Assembly (NCBI GenBank): GCA_013397865.1
Contig: VZTI01002070.1
Coordinates: 1,170,207-1,234,206 of the forward strand
Length of the DNA: 64,000 nt
Origin: Struthidea cinerea
Lineage: Eukaryota > Chordata > Aves > Passeriformes > Corcoracidae
Direction: 5' to 3'
Shown: one piece after another, positions 1 to 13,830 of the stretch
Layout of the letters: every line of letters begins with the position of its first letter
Position numbering within the stretch: position 1 is the first letter of the stretch
Made by a program: the position numbers and the translations under genes
The notes under the pieces: generated by a model
Told to the model about the DNA's origin: nothing
Seen by the model: the letters and a program-made list of their open reading frames with translations, nothing else
Database searches by the model: none

Positions 1-3000
1 CTTTAAATATCTGTAATCAGAGTGAAAACAGTTGGAAGAAGAAATTATATGCCTACTGTGCCATTTTTACAGCTTCAGTTATCTGATGCTGTCAAATACA
101 CTGTCAGAGCCAGGACACCAGCCAAGGCAGTACTGGGAACTAGTATTCCCACAAACAAAGGGCTCATTCCTCGTCACTGAGGTTTCCCATAGCTATCGTT
201 CTGCAAAGTCAGTGACTCTTAAATAAATCAGGATTAACAGACCAAAAGAACAACTGAAAAAAAAATATTGTGCTGATGGAACTGGAGTCACACACAACAG
301 AAAGCTGGAAACTGATCTGTATGCTGTATTTCATTAAGTATGCTGGATTTTGGTTAAAAGTTTAAACAAGAGATTATGGTCTACAAAACATAGAAAAGGA
401 CTTATTTTGGGAAAAAAAACCCTTGTGTTTTTAATTTATCCTCCTTTTTTTCTTTTTTCCCCAAACCAGGGAACATTTTAAAAAAAATGCATATAACATC
501 TTTGGCTTAAAGAACTGTAACAACATCAGGACAGGTTTAGCTATTCTGTTAAAACAAGAGCTGTATCATCCAAAGTGAAAAATCAAGCCCAGAGCTGAAG
601 AATTCTCCCTTGGAATGGTAAGAAAAAAATCCAAAAGTTACTGATTCCCGACAGGTCCTGAGGTTGTTATTTTCTTTTTGTTACTATTTTGCATGGAAAC
701 TAATAGTTACCTCAAGCTTTTTTACAACATTGCAATCTGTTTGTATTTTACCTACAATTCCAGATAGAAGAAAAGATTTCAATACAGAAGACTAATGAAA
801 AATAGAATCCCTGTCTTTTTGTGTTATCAATAGTTTAAAATTTTTACTGAATCTTGGCTGAAACCTCCCTACCTCCACAGAGACAGAAGGTTAACTTGAG
901 TCTGAATGTCTTGAATCCTGACTAGCTAGCACAGATGGCAGCACGGCTTAGAGCCCACGGTCTAGTTTAAACTCAGTTAGCACTTGCCCATTTTGTAGCA
1001 AGAATACAAACACCGAGAATCCTCTGGTGCCCCTACTGCAACCAGTAAGAAAGGCTAGTTTTAGAAAGGCTTCCCCATATGAAAGTCTAGCTTTCCACAT
1101 CTGGCTCGGATAACCTTAGGGCATCTCAGCTCTTTGGAACATAGTTACAGGCACAAGGTTAGTCCACACTGTTCAACCAGTACAACAGCTACATTTAAAC
1201 TGAACATTAAGGTTACAAGCATGAACTTGAAGTACCTGAAATCTGTGCTTCTTGGCCTCCATCACTTTGGATGATAGGGTCAGAATGTGGAGCTGATCAG
1301 ATACAGCTATTACTCTGCCATAAGAAACATTGGGAAGGCCACCAAAGAATCAGCTTTCAGACACACTGAGGCCTCAGGTGGCTGGCAATGGGGATATGAC
1401 TGAGATCAGCCACAGGAGCCCCCACAGCTCTGAAAACTGTGGTAGGTGGCCAGGTGTGCATGCAGCCATGGAAATGGGCTGGCTGCTCTGTACGTGGGGA
1501 TCATACACAGCCTTTCGCACCTCACATGGACAAGATGGGGGAAGCTGAAGCAGTGCTGCGGAATCTCCAGTTAAGTACAACATCTTACAGCCTTCAATAA
1601 GCTTTTCCTTCCAGATGTCTGCGAGGCAGAGAAGTGCTATTCCCCCATGCTTCATAAATATGGTGCCTGGAAACTCATTATTAAAACCATCCTTGTGAAT
1701 GCTCAGGTTCTAATTCATGACTTCTCTGAAACGATTTAATCAAACCAAGATGTCCGGTAGTCAAGAAAGTTTTTCCAATGGGCAAGGGCAACAGATCTTT
1801 CACAACCCGTTAGAAGATGTGCCAAGACAAGTTCCTTTCCTGTGTAATAGAAGCCACAGAAATCAGAGTTTCTGATCAAAGTCCAACACCTCAACACTGC
1901 CAAAAGCTGACAAGCCTTTTTTCTCCTCTTTCCTGAACACAGCTCTGTAATCACACTAGATTTTAATAGGGTAACTATTTCTTGGACTCAGACTGAACTC
2001 AGCTGTATTAAACTATGATTAAACCACATGACAGTTGCTACATATAGCATTACTTCATGTATTTATTTTAAAAGCATGCTGAGATTCTTATGCAATCTAC
2101 TGCTACAGTCCAGGTTGCTGGGGTTTTCTTAATACATAGAAATTTCTGTTCTGTAAGGGACATGGCATTAAGCGTGAAACAAAATATTCAAGGAGCAAGT
2201 GACAATTCTGCTTTATTTGCCAGTCCAGAATATAGATACAGAATTTAATGAAGTTACTCTGTTTTAACCGGCATAACCATGAAGAGATTTTAACTGCTGG
2301 AAACAAATTCTCCTATCCATTCTTTCATACTGTGGGCCACTGCTCTGAACTTTTTCATAGACACAGTTCTTAGGAAACTCATGGCTACTAAATTCCTTCA
2401 CCAAGATTTGGGGACTGAAATAACAAACTGACCATGAAAAAACTGGAGCAGGTCTGACAAAGTTTACCTGCTCATGTTTTGCATTGCAGCTTACAGACAG
2501 GACGCTTTCAGCTCACTAGCGAGGCACACTCCCATCAGTGGGAATGTAACCTGAGGCCATGTGAAGTCTTCTTTAAAATTTGAAAGCATCATAGAACTGT
2601 TCCTGAGTAACAAAGAACCAGCATGAACAGAGTCTCTTGCAGCCAAAAGAAAGGAGACTTAAATGTAATACTCTATACAGCCATTTCACACTGAAGCCAG
2701 AGCAGGGGGTAAGGAGGAGGAACATCGAGATCTGTGTGCGTGGCTTTCCACACTGTGCTGACGCAGTGCTTCCTGCAGAGTCGGGGGACAACCACATACA
2801 CAGACTAAGCAAATCACACCTTAACTGAGGCACTCATGTGGACAAGTGCCACTCCAGCCAGCCAACATCCTGCATCACTAATGCATTTTGGTAAATAATT
2901 TCACATCATTGAAATCCTTCAAAAATGTAAAGCTAGTTCTCACAGAAACTGTTAAAACTCCTTACCAGTTTTGGATGTACAGTTGACCTTTAGATGTTAT

Positions 3001-3102
3001 TCAGTTAGGGGACCAGAGGAAGCAGAAGTTCAAAAGTAACATACAACAGTCTTCTGGACTGTTATATATACGAACATATAACAGGGCTTCTGAAATTCTT
3101 AC
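1..3102. other. No gene recognised; AT-rich unique sequence
   Basis: Short frames only, with none resembling a family. A minus-strand ATG near 1262 starts a 30-codon frame with a weak splice-like GT and is not supported. No repeats were identified. Presumed intron of the minus-strand gene if the 3103-3163 exon is real, otherwise intergenic. Confidence 0.6.
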
Positions 3103-3163
3103 CTCTTGTATTACTGATTTAGTGTACAGCCACAGCAATACCCCAGAGCTGATTGGTGGGTCA
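3103..3163 (-). CDS. Weak candidate exon (61 bp), phase-compatible with 51975-52048
   Basis: On the minus strand CTTTTTCTCCTGGGAAG precedes 61 bases that end ATACAAGAG|GTAAGAAT, a very good donor. The acceptor is fair (AAG rather than CAG). With a phase-2 entry the frame is open and reads DPPISSGVLLWLYTKSVIQE after one shared codon, leaving in phase 0. The entry phase is the one left by the exon at 51975. The product is not recognised. Splice-like pairs around short open stretches occur by chance in 64 kb, so this needs conservation or transcript support. Confidence 0.27.
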
Positions 3164-6100
3164 CTTCCCAGGAGAAAAAGTTAAACACCAACCAAAAGGA
3201 TCTAACTGTCCACCAGAGGAAGGCTGGTAGCCATAACATATAGCCTTAAGATGAAAAGTCAGGAGAACCTCAGGACACAGAAAACTGCTCTTTCCTCAGT
3301 TCCAGTTCTTCTGTTTGAGCTAAATCACTGTTAAATGTGTGTGCCAATGACCTAATTCTGTTTTCTAAAGACGTATTACTCACGCAAGAGAGACCATAAC
3401 AACCTCTTCACGACTATTCCCAGTCAATTGCAGAGTTACATATTTAAAGAAGTACAACGCATAGTGAAACAATAGTGAGAAAACATGCAGAACCCAATTT
3501 AGCGGAGGGTTTATAACAAGTTAATACAGTCTCAGTTACATCTCAATTCAGTAAAAACAAATCCATCAGATTTCATACTACACATTTATGGAAATTATAG
3601 CACCTACAGAGAAATGAGTTAGCTTCCTGAGGCATTGATGTTTTCAAATTTAAGGTGTTATGGAGGCATAAAAATATCATCAATAAATGATAACATAAAC
3701 CTCTCATTTAGCGTAATTTTTCTTTTAAACCTACCAGATGGGGAAAGAGCCTATTTTCCCTCACAGTTCTCTCCACTCAGTAGTTACTTATATGCCCACA
3801 ATATTCTTCAACTAAATAGGATCTAACTACTTATAATAGTGGAATAATCACAGTTAATATTTCAAGAGAATTTCTACAGGAAACAATTTTCACTGTATGC
3901 TTGGACTTGTATTAAGAACAGTTCTTGTGAGACTAATGTTTTCCGATTATTAAGCTGCAAAATGCTGACATGAGGCCTTACAACTTGTTATATTGGCTTA
4001 ACTCTCAGCAAGGAATAAATCATGGAGGCGTAACAGGTTTGGGTAAAACACACCATTATTTTGAATTTTAAGTTAGTGGCAGACCTGTTAAAACTACCAT
4101 TGCAACCTAACCTAAAGATAACCAGACTTTTTATGCCTGCCTATGCCTATGCATGAATTGCTTCTTATGAGCAGGAACAATGGGAACATGCAACAGATTC
4201 CTCTGTATCTGGTGATATTTAGGTCTGTTTGAAGCAGTTCCAGTCAGCCCAAGGCTACCAGTGTGGTGCTGACCACACACAACCTCCCAGCAGTTGTTGC
4301 ATGAGAAAATGCTGTGGGCTTGTGCACAAGTGGAACCAGCTTTTTCCTACCCATTATTGGCCTGATACTCTTCCCAGCCAAGCTCATGATTTCTGCTGAC
4401 TGATTTCAGTAAGAGAAGAATTTTAATCCCCAAATACTCTCATCATTTAAAAATCCTTCATGTAAAGACAAAACACACAAGCACCTAAAACCAGAAAAAA
4501 GGGTCTTTCTCTCTAAACACAGGAACCTTATTCTAACAGAAACAACTGGAAAAAAAAAAAAGAAAAACCAAGACCCTGCAAAAGTTACCATTTTGTAATG
4601 AAAAAGCTAATGAGTACTGCAAAACTGAATGGATGTTACTCTACACATTATATTTAAAATGTAGCTGTTCACATTCTGGCACAATCCAACTAGACTGGAG
4701 ACTGCTATCCTGCCAACAGTTACTTTGTAGCTTGAGCAGGTTGCTTCCCTTTATTTTGAGCACTAATTTAGCTGAAAAAGTCAGCAAACCGAACTCTTTT
4801 CCTGGGAAAGTGGTCTTTATTCACCCCACCACCACCCACACACACTCACTTCAACTGTTACTGCTTGGCCAGGGAGCAGGAAACAAGTTAGTTCCCTTTG
4901 CACTGCTTAAATAGAAGCAGATTATCCCATATTATTGCCAAATGGGGAAGATGAAGTCACAAGAAGAGATCCTGTGCTTGATAATGTTTGCACACACGAT
5001 GATCACACTTTCTAGTAAGCTAAGTAGGGTATTTTGGCACATAACACCCATAAATGTCTTAGAAGACATCTATGCTTAGATATTTATAAGAGAAATCACC
5101 TGCTATGCAAAAAACTACTCAGCCAGAAAAAAATAAAGGAGATGAGGGGGCAGTTTTCCAAGTTACTGTCTTTAATAAACAAAAAGGTTAAAAAGAAGAG
5201 CTAAAATTTAGGTACACCTTGCAACATACTTGCCTTGCAGCCAGACAAGAATCGTTTACAAACCTAGTGGACAATGTAATCCTGTAATCCCTGTGCTGCA
5301 ACACAAAAACCAATGTGCCAACAAAAGCGTGTGGCTAACTCTGAATGGAGAACTGCTTGTCATGCCACAAGACCAATGTGAGTGCTGGATCTTCCTAACT
5401 ACTACTTTGTTGTAGTTTACTATAATAATGTTTGAAAAAGAAATGTGAAAATAAAGGCTTTTTTAAAATTCTCAGATCAGGTGTTGAAAACCCAGAAACA
5501 TTCATTCACCATGTCACAGAATTAAAGCTACCATTTTTTTATGAGGCTTCAAACAGGAAAACACGTTGATACAGTAATGAACAAGAAAATGGATAAAGAC
5601 TGCCTGTTTTATGCAAACAAGAAGAAGTAAAATATGCACGGCAGAATTAAAAATGATTAAAACTGGTTTTCTGCATTTTTCTCCAACTGCATGACATGAG
5701 CATCAAAAGAAAGAAATTTTTTTTTGTTTTTTTCAATTTTAGCAATCACCATACCCTAAAAGTATCTCCACATATTTAGGAAAATTCTGCAAATGCTAAA
5801 CCCCAATACTTTATCTGCTGCTGAAGAGATACAAAATATGGGTGAGCAGGAAATGTTTACTGCATCTCACATTGCATACTTCTGAGATTAGAGATGTGTG
5901 AGTGTGTGTGTGTAGAAATGACTGTTCATGGTTACAATTTCCTTGAAACCTTACTAAAGCAGTAGCAACACTGCACTCCATCTTTCCTCACACATGCATA
6001 TTAAAAACTTCCAGAGACAGAAGCTCATTAACAAACTGAAGACAAAAAAGATGAAGCATCCTTAAATTATTATTTTCCCATTAATTGTTTTGACATTACA

Positions 6101-7639
6101 AGATAAAAATCTGTGAAGAGACTGTCACAGCAAAGCAGTGTCTATAAAGCATTATGTAAAGATAATAAGCCTTTACAGATCAGATTTTAGTCTGGTTCCC
6201 CAAGATGCCACCTATTTCAATTTGTCAAATAAAAATAGCTAAGAAATTAAATCAGCATTAGTGTATGCTTAAATTTTTAAGCTCTGAGAATTGTTATAGA
6301 TGTAATGTCAACCATATGCTTGGTATCTAGCTGAATGATCATCACTTTATCAGATGGTAATTACAAATTCTCATGTACATGCTGAAGAAATCTATTTGCA
6401 TGTTACATAAGCCATAGTGCGTTATAGCTTAATAAATATAAAACCCACATACATCCATTTTTCCCTTCCTAAACTGAATTATGCTTCGTTAAAAAAAGAT
6501 TACTTTGTATCACGTACAGCTTTTTATCTTACATTAACAAAGTCAAAATATGCCTGACTAAAATATCGAGGAGTGTTTATATTTTGTTTCCAAGACATTC
6601 CAATTTCTTATATCCTCTATCAAGAACAATCAATAATTCATTGCAAAAATGTGTGCTTCACATTTGTTTGCAGTAGTCATTCCATTGCCCTTTCACTAAC
6701 ATGAAGATGGCCATAATCCAATTTTGACAAGTATCCATCTCATTAATGCCTTTATAATCACCAAGGATGGAATCCCTGTCAAGTTCTAGATAAATTATGT
6801 TAAAGCACATTCAACACACAAAAGCATCATTCTCTCATACATTTCAGTATAAATGGGTTTATTATGGAAATCTGAAGTTAAAAGCAGTGGGCAACAACAT
6901 AGGCAAAAGTAAAAGAGAATAAATACATAAGAGCATGTATGTTGAAGGACGAAGGAGGGTTTTTTTGCTTTGGGTTATTGCGGTTTAAGTTCGCTGGGCT
7001 TTGATTTTTTTTTTTCTCCAATCCCTGTCCTCCCTTGTATCACAAAAAGATATGAACTCTCAGGACTACTATTTCTTTTTCCTCCCAGCCCTGTTCTGCT
7101 GCCACCAAAATGCTTCAGCCCTGTTCTTTCCCTCTTGCTTTGCTCCTGTCTGACAGTTTTTTACACAGCATTGCCTCAGGGCCAGCACAGGGTTCACCAA
7201 GGGCACAGCAAAACAGGCGCTATGATTTCAGTTTCAATGCTAGTTCTTCAGCCAGGAGCAGCAACTGCAGCAAAATGAATCCAGTTTTAATGACACAGCT
7301 CCAGGCTAAAGCATGTTAAGTATCTCAGGGCAGGGGGTGATATGTTCACAGACTGGTCAGCACTAGCAGAACTAAAACATGCAGAAAAATGCTCACACAC
7401 AAATTCAGAGAATTCAGGAAACTCTGAAACAAGAACTCACCAGTACTAACTTCAGTCAAGTGAGTTCTCTCCCTTGACTTCCTCCAGAAGTAATGAAGGA
7501 AGAGAGCAACTCAGCAGGAACCTAACTTTGATCCTTTGAATCAGCCCAGGAAAACCTTGTCTCCCATTAACTACAGAGAAGATTAGCTTTTTTAAAAATC
7601 TCCCTTTTGTCTCTATTCAGCCCATGCAGGCAGACTTTA

Positions 7640-7790
7640 AAAGTTTGTAATTTGGCAAATTAATTATAAAAGAGATACCCCTGACAAAAAGGCCACCTGC
7701 TCCTAAATTTCAAGGCAGTGCTCCAATTATCGATCTCAGTAGATAAAGCTAATTATTATTATCAGCTGCTGGAATTATTTTGAATGCAAA
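7640..7790. promoter_or_regulatory. Possible conserved non-coding element
   Basis: Unique, mixed-complexity sequence with AAATTAATTATAAA, CAATTATCGATC, GCTAATTATTATTATCAGCT and TTTGAATGCAAAAC. It is dense in homeodomain TAAT cores, an E-box-like CAGCTG and an octamer-like ATGCAAA. No coding frame. The call rests on sequence texture alone. Confidence 0.25.
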
Positions 7791-9436
7791 ACATTTTTTC
7801 TCCTCATCTCATTTTCAGAAACTGTGCAATAGTTTAGTCCAAAAATTTAAAAATACAAAAAATAAAAATTCAATTATAACAAAGTTTAACACACACTTGT
7901 ATAAATCAAAAATATTATATCTTGGCTGCTGTAAGCCATTCCAGTGAGGTGAAAAATTGTCTCAAATCAAGCAATGGCAACTTTCCATACCTCTAAATAC
8001 CTGCCACATTGAGAAAAAAGCCCCACAACAGGGAAGAGTCTTATAGAACAATCCATTCTCAGGGGTCAGTTTGGAGTGCTCTTAAATGTTATCACCACTA
8101 AGCACATACAATGTTTCTTAACCCAGACCCTTATTTTTAAAAAGAAAACTAAAATAATGTGAAGGCTGAAAGCTCTGCTAAATGCCCTAAAAACCACATC
8201 CCGCCCCATCAAAAGACTACCACCACAAAGCCCTCAGACCTACCCCTCCTCACTTCTCTTCTTGCCCTAAGAAAAAGGAATAGCCTTGCAGCAACATACA
8301 CTAATTTAGCTGCATTTCAACACTTGCTTTTCAGGTAGAAATTTATAGCCTTGCTATTAGTACAAAATAAATACATTCAAACCACACAAAATTGTAACTC
8401 AATCCTTCATTTTAGGAGTTTCTGTATTCAAACATTTAAGCAATGCATCTCACACATTTTACTGTTGTATTAACTGACCACATTATAAAATTTTTATTAT
8501 AAAAGTCTTGTAACATCTTAAGATCTTAAAAATACATTTTAAAAAAGCTACCCTGTCTAGTCAAGGCAAAGCAAGACAACTACCACTCAACCAAAGGAAA
8601 TTTCAAACACATTTCTGAATCCCTTTCTGTATGTCACTCATTTCAATGAAGTGAAACTAGGACATAATACTTTTCTGACAATATGTGATGAAAAACTTTC
8701 TTGCTATTATCTGTGGCCAGGTTTTGGAAAAGTTCATGGGGAGCTGACAGCCAAGCGGTACCCTTAATGCTTTGAGATTTTTTAAAAACAATTAAAAGAG
8801 TAGCTATGTTAATACATCCATATTCACTGAAGGCTTCTAGGCATGCTCTTGAAATGAGGTTTTGAACATCTGCCAGACAAATGAAATTGCCTATCTTTGC
8901 ATTGTCTCGTCTGACTCATGTTGGCTAAGCATCTCCTCACTAACACTACAGCAGGACTTCTCACACTCAGGCTTTCTGATTACCATCCATAATTACCCCT
9001 TCCTTCCAAAGAGACTGTAACTCTTTCTTACAAACAAGAAACAGAATATTTTATGTTTTGATATTTCACAAAGATCAGGAGAAAAAGAAAATTGAGTGAA
9101 ATATACTGATAATGAAAAAAAACCCTCTAAAGATTTCCTGCTTTTCCAGATAGTGCTCCTTTTTGTGTTTATTAGGTTCCATCCATGGAACTTAATGGCA
9201 TTGCATGAACGTATCTGAGAAGAGAATTCAGCTAAAAGTGGTTACAAAGTATGGCAGTGGGTCAATATTTAGATTTCTCTGCCAAGGGCAATAGAGTGAT
9301 GAATATTATGAACATTCTGCTGGGCTGCAGGGTTGCTGTATGCCAAGTTATTCTCTTCCCACATATGGAACATAAACTTCTGAAAGCAGAGGCAGCGATC
9401 CTAGGCTTTAAAGCAGCTTATGAAAGTTAGCCACTG

Positions 9437-9458
9437 AATGCCCCATTGACGGGGCATT
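9437..9458. repeat. GC-rich hairpin, 8-bp stem
   Basis: AATGCCCC, loop ATTGAC, then GGGGCATT, in otherwise AT-rich DNA. Confidence 0.7.
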
Positions 9459-9559
9459 TCATTCCTCAGCTTTCCTTCACAGTCTCCTAGCATAATGGAT
9501 GCCATACATATAAATTCATGTCCCCATACATCAAATTTCTCCAGTTACTCAGCTGTCTC

Positions 9560-9660
9560 AGTGCCTAATTGGATTTTTAAAAGCACTGAGTAATTTAACA
9601 TTTATTGATTTCAATGCAAATACTCAGTCACGTGATTACCTGAGTCTGTAAGTATGCTAA
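9560..9660. promoter_or_regulatory. Possible regulatory element with a perfect octamer motif
   Basis: Contains ATGCAAAT (9614-9621, the POU-factor octamer), TTTATTGATTTCAATG and TCACGTGATTACC with a CACGTG E-box. It is unique non-coding sequence. Confidence 0.25.
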
Positions 9661-11468
9661 CATCTATAATTTAACTGGACTTATGAGATCACCTAATTGG
9701 ATACTCCAATTTTGTCATTGCTAGTGGTGTGACTTCCAAAGATGCTGAGTCTTTGCAAATCCAAGGGACTCAGAGCTTTGTAGATGCTCAGCACTTCCGA
9801 AAAAGCAGACACTAAGCATACCTGCCCTAATCAGAAGAAGAAGGCTACCTTTGATCAAGTATGCCTGACACAGCATGTTTATTTAAAGTGCTGAAGTATC
9901 ATGCACTGTATACTGACAGAGTCTGCCTGAATAGGAGACTAAGGGGTCCTTCCACTTTCATTCAGCACAGACTTGACATTCTAGCAGCTGTGTTTAGGTA
10001 GGCTGGAAGAACAAAAACAGATTCATATTTCAAAGATCCTTAGCACATACATCAAAAATGAGAAGGTTCAAACTGAATTGTCTTTAGAAACCTGCCTTTG
10101 CCAAACACAGCATAGCCTCCATGCTGTCCTACTCTTTGAAGAAATAGGCCCAAAAGACACATATCCATTTCTGTGAGACCTACTTTGGAATTTATTTATT
10201 TATGCCTGCTTGGAAATTTGGCTGGTCATCCCCATTGCCCAGCCTGTTACTCATGTAGCAAGAATCTACTCTACTGGAGACATCCTGATGGAGCAGAAGT
10301 GCACCTAAACACAACAAACAGCAATGTCAAAGGAATGAAACAGAGTAAGGAAGTGAAAAATTCAAGCACATCCAAAAGTTTGTCAGGGAGATAAAGACTA
10401 CTATTTCTTGAAATACTCTTACTTCTGAGATACGCTTTTAATCTATGCCCTTCAGGGAGCTCTCACCCTAGCCAAAAATGGAGCTCAATGCAACAAATTA
10501 TCTACTTTGTCCATTCTAAGAGGAAGTTTCTCATTAAGTTGTGATGATAACAAAACTATGTTTCTTGAGCATTTAATGTGGAAATCTATAACAAAGAAAA
10601 AATTTAAACAAGAGACAGAAAAGGTTTTGTCTTATTAAAGTAATCTTATTAGTACTAGTGTAAGGTGCAGAGTAATACAGCAGTGATAGTTGTGCTTTTT
10701 TTTAACAAGACAAAGGAGACTGAAGTAAGTATTACAAATGCAGCTTTGGTTAGGACAGAGAAAGGGTAAAAATCAAGATATTAATAGAGACAAGACTAAA
10801 AAACAGACCTTTGCTTCCACTGCCAGAAAACAATTTCAAAAAAACAAAATACAATCACATGAAACAGTCTTGTAGATCAGCAGATCTTAATTCTGCCTCT
10901 GAAAACTTCTAGATGCAGTTGGACTGCACTGGTCCATGGATTTGAATCCATGAACACACTGAGGTCTAGGTGGGATAGCAGGATTTCTCAAATGCTTTTA
11001 TACTACAGGCTATGTCTTAACATAGTCTTACATGCAGAGATCTTTCCTTTCATAAGGACTAACAACATTCCTTTTCCTTTCACAAGTCATGTAACATCTT
11101 TTCAATGACTATGTAAGTTGCTTATGTACGAGAGCAATATTAGCAATGTGGTTTTGTCTTCCTTTTAATGTAATTTTAAAATTGAAAATGAAGAGGACAC
11201 GTACAATTAGTTAGCTCTCTACGGATCAAATACTGGCCACATACTTCCCAGACCATCAATAACTTGTGAACCACAGAGTGAAAACCTTTATGACACAGTG
11301 GAAAGTCAAGATAAATGTAGGTGAACAGTGAGTTTTGCTCATTTGACTTTACTACTCAAACAAATCTTAGCACTGTTGCCTTAAATCTACAGTATATACA
11401 AGGGCTAATATAATAGCAAGTGATATTTAGTAGCATTTTAAAACTAGGTAATGAATTGAGCTTAGAAG

Positions 11469-11520
11469 GCGGGGGGAGGATTTAGGGGGAGAAGGGGAAA
11501 TCAAGGAGGAGAGCGGGTAT
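11469..11520 (+). repeat. G-rich purine tract
   Basis: GGCGGGGGGAGGATTTAGGG, then GGAGAAGGGGAAATCAAGGA and GGAGAGCGGG. Another G-rich run follows at 11707-11730 (GGTGGGGGGGGTGGAAGGGG). Low-complexity sequence. Confidence 0.7.
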
Positions 11521-13724
11521 GGGTGAGAAAGGCAAATGGTTTTCCAATTTCTGATTAGCCAGATTCTAAAGATTCTTTAGTCAAAGAAAATATTTCAGAT
11601 GCAACTACACAAAGCTCTTCACTCCTAAAACAAATTACAGTGTTGCTGGTTACTCTTTTCTAGTAAATGATTAGACAGTTCAGGTTTTCCTTGGGGCTTT
11701 TTTTTGGTGGGGGGGGTGGAAGGGGAAGAAGTTATTTGTTGGTATTTTTAAAGTACTTCTTTTCAGTTATAGGAACAGAAACATTATGTAAGTTAGAAGA
11801 AAGAAAATACTAAGCACCAAAATACTACCTGTTCAACTGTCACTGAAAGCTTTTCAATTAACAATTAGTCCGATTTGTCTTTTAAATCCCAGCACAAGAA
11901 TTTAGAGGAACAGGAACACTGAGAATTCTTAAAGATGAGCTAAATAAAGCTTTTGCCCTTGGAGAAGACTGAGGGTCTTCCTAATTCAAAAGAGTTTTAT
12001 AGAGACAGGTTTTCTATTTTCTTCCTTTAATAGATTCAGGATTTATTTCCTTGGTTGTCCAGCATTCTATTTTCCACATAGTCCTGTTTGCTTGGTTAGT
12101 CACATGCATACAGCTATTGATACAGTGCAACTGCAGGTTTCTGCACAACACAGTCCAGACAATGAACATTTACCAGTTATCTTTAGCTCAGTCTATAGCT
12201 AGAAACAGAATTATATCCTGGCTCAGTCTTCAGTTCCCAGAACTCAACTGGCAACCAAGCCAATGTAATCTCAAAGCTCCCTAAAATATCTGTGTTAACA
12301 GTAAATAAAATGGACAGAAGCTGAAGGAACCTGAACAAGGTGTTTCCTGCATAGTCAGTTTTGCTCAGGTCTGAACTCCTATAAAGTTTAATTCAAAGCA
12401 CTTGTTTCTTGTTGCCAGTAGTTTGCATAAGTTTGATGCCAGCTGGCAAAACCCAGCCTGCCACCTCAGTAAAACCACCTTCCCAAACAGCACAAGCCCC
12501 CAGCAAAATGTCACTACGGACAAACTCCAATTGAGAACATATGCCCTTGGCTCCTCTGACACAGTCCTTTCACAGTATAGCACCTTCCTCAGCATGGATG
12601 AACGGCACTGGGAAAAGCAGCCAACTCTGCATATGTTCCAATAATACAGCAACACTGGCAGCTGTGGGCTGGCAAGTTTTTGGAGTGTTGTGCACACCAA
12701 CACAGGAATAGAGGAGGCGTGGTTTGCATTCTAGGATTTAATTAAAATGAATACGATTTTCTTGAGGCTTAAGTTCCTCCTCCTTACCTCCTTTTGTATC
12801 TGATAAATTAAAAGGGAGGAAATTTAAAGGGGAAGGAGGGAGAAGAGAAATAAAATAGGTCCTTGTTGCTGAGGAAGACAATGTGCTAGCAAAACTGCAG
12901 CCATGGTAACTTAGCAATTACATCCCAACCTATTGTACGATAATTAGAACTGACGAGGTCACTTATACCTTGGCTTCTACAGAACATAAAGGGAAGCATG
13001 AACATCAGTTTCAGTACTTTTAGATGATTACAATTTCACTACTGAATAAACTGGCAACTGCTTTCATTACGAAAGAAAAGATGCCAAACACCAAGTTTTA
13101 ACAGTTATCTTTGAAAAATTCACTTTTCCAAAAGAAGTTACAAACCAAGCAGACCAGCACAGCACACACAGTTTATCTTACATATCGCAGTATGCAGAGA
13201 AGCTTTTTTTTAATTGCTCAAAATATAGTGTGTGGTCAAAACACTTCTCATTCCTGTCTGATAAATGGTATGTGGCAGATTGAATCAGACAGGCTGACTT
13301 TGCCAGACCCAAATGACAGTGCATTTTCAAGCTACACTGCAAGGCAGCATGCCACAGATAGGAACACTGTGGTAAGATCATGACTTACTGGCACAAGGTA
13401 AGTAGGTTTTTGAAATTAAGCTATTTGCATATTTGTATGGTAACGTTCATTTCTGCAAGAGCTTCTTCTGGGTCATTGGAAAGGAAGCATTTGAATACCA
13501 ATCCCTTAGATTTTAATGACACATTATCTAGTCACAAGTATGCCAGGTGAAAAATAACCAATAAAAATAGCTTTTTACTCAGAGGAAAAGATACAACTTT
13601 AATAAATCAGGCCCTTGCTTCATACACAACCAAACAAATGAAAGATTCTAGTTCTTGGATTACAAAAATTCAACAGCTAATATTGCTGCTCAAGGGACAG
13701 TATCTCAGCAGACATCTGGAGAAC

Positions 13725-13830
13725 CCACTGATTAATTAATAGATTCATTAATTAGACAGCTGTAGTGTTAGAAGAGAATTTAATTGTTTGGATTAATAAC
13801 CCTGCTAATTAGTCCTAAAGAAAATCATCA
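13725..13830. promoter_or_regulatory. Possible conserved element, TAATTA cluster
   Basis: TGATTAATTAATAGATTCAT, TAATTAGACAGCTG, TTTAATTG, GGATTAATAACC and GCTAATTAGTCC lie within ~100 bases. This is a dense set of homeodomain cores with a TTAGACAGCTG-type E-box. No frame and no repeat similarity. Confidence 0.3.

Noticed and set aside
2466..2500. GAGCAG|GTAAAC donor with upstream open stretch, minus strand
   Set aside because: No pyrimidine tract or acceptor nearby, and all frames close within a few codons.
7466..7506. Minus-strand 41-bp exon-like piece before a GTGAGTTC donor at 7441
   Set aside because: The acceptor is GAG after a broken pyrimidine tract, and the only open frame is very short. 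Chance is likely.
8150..8330. C-rich stretch as a possible exon
   Set aside because: No open frame with splice sites, only composition change.
13111..13396. Plus-strand frame followed by CACAAG|GTAAGT
   Set aside because: The donor is excellent, but the frame stops before it and the donor's own frame is open for only about a dozen codons.
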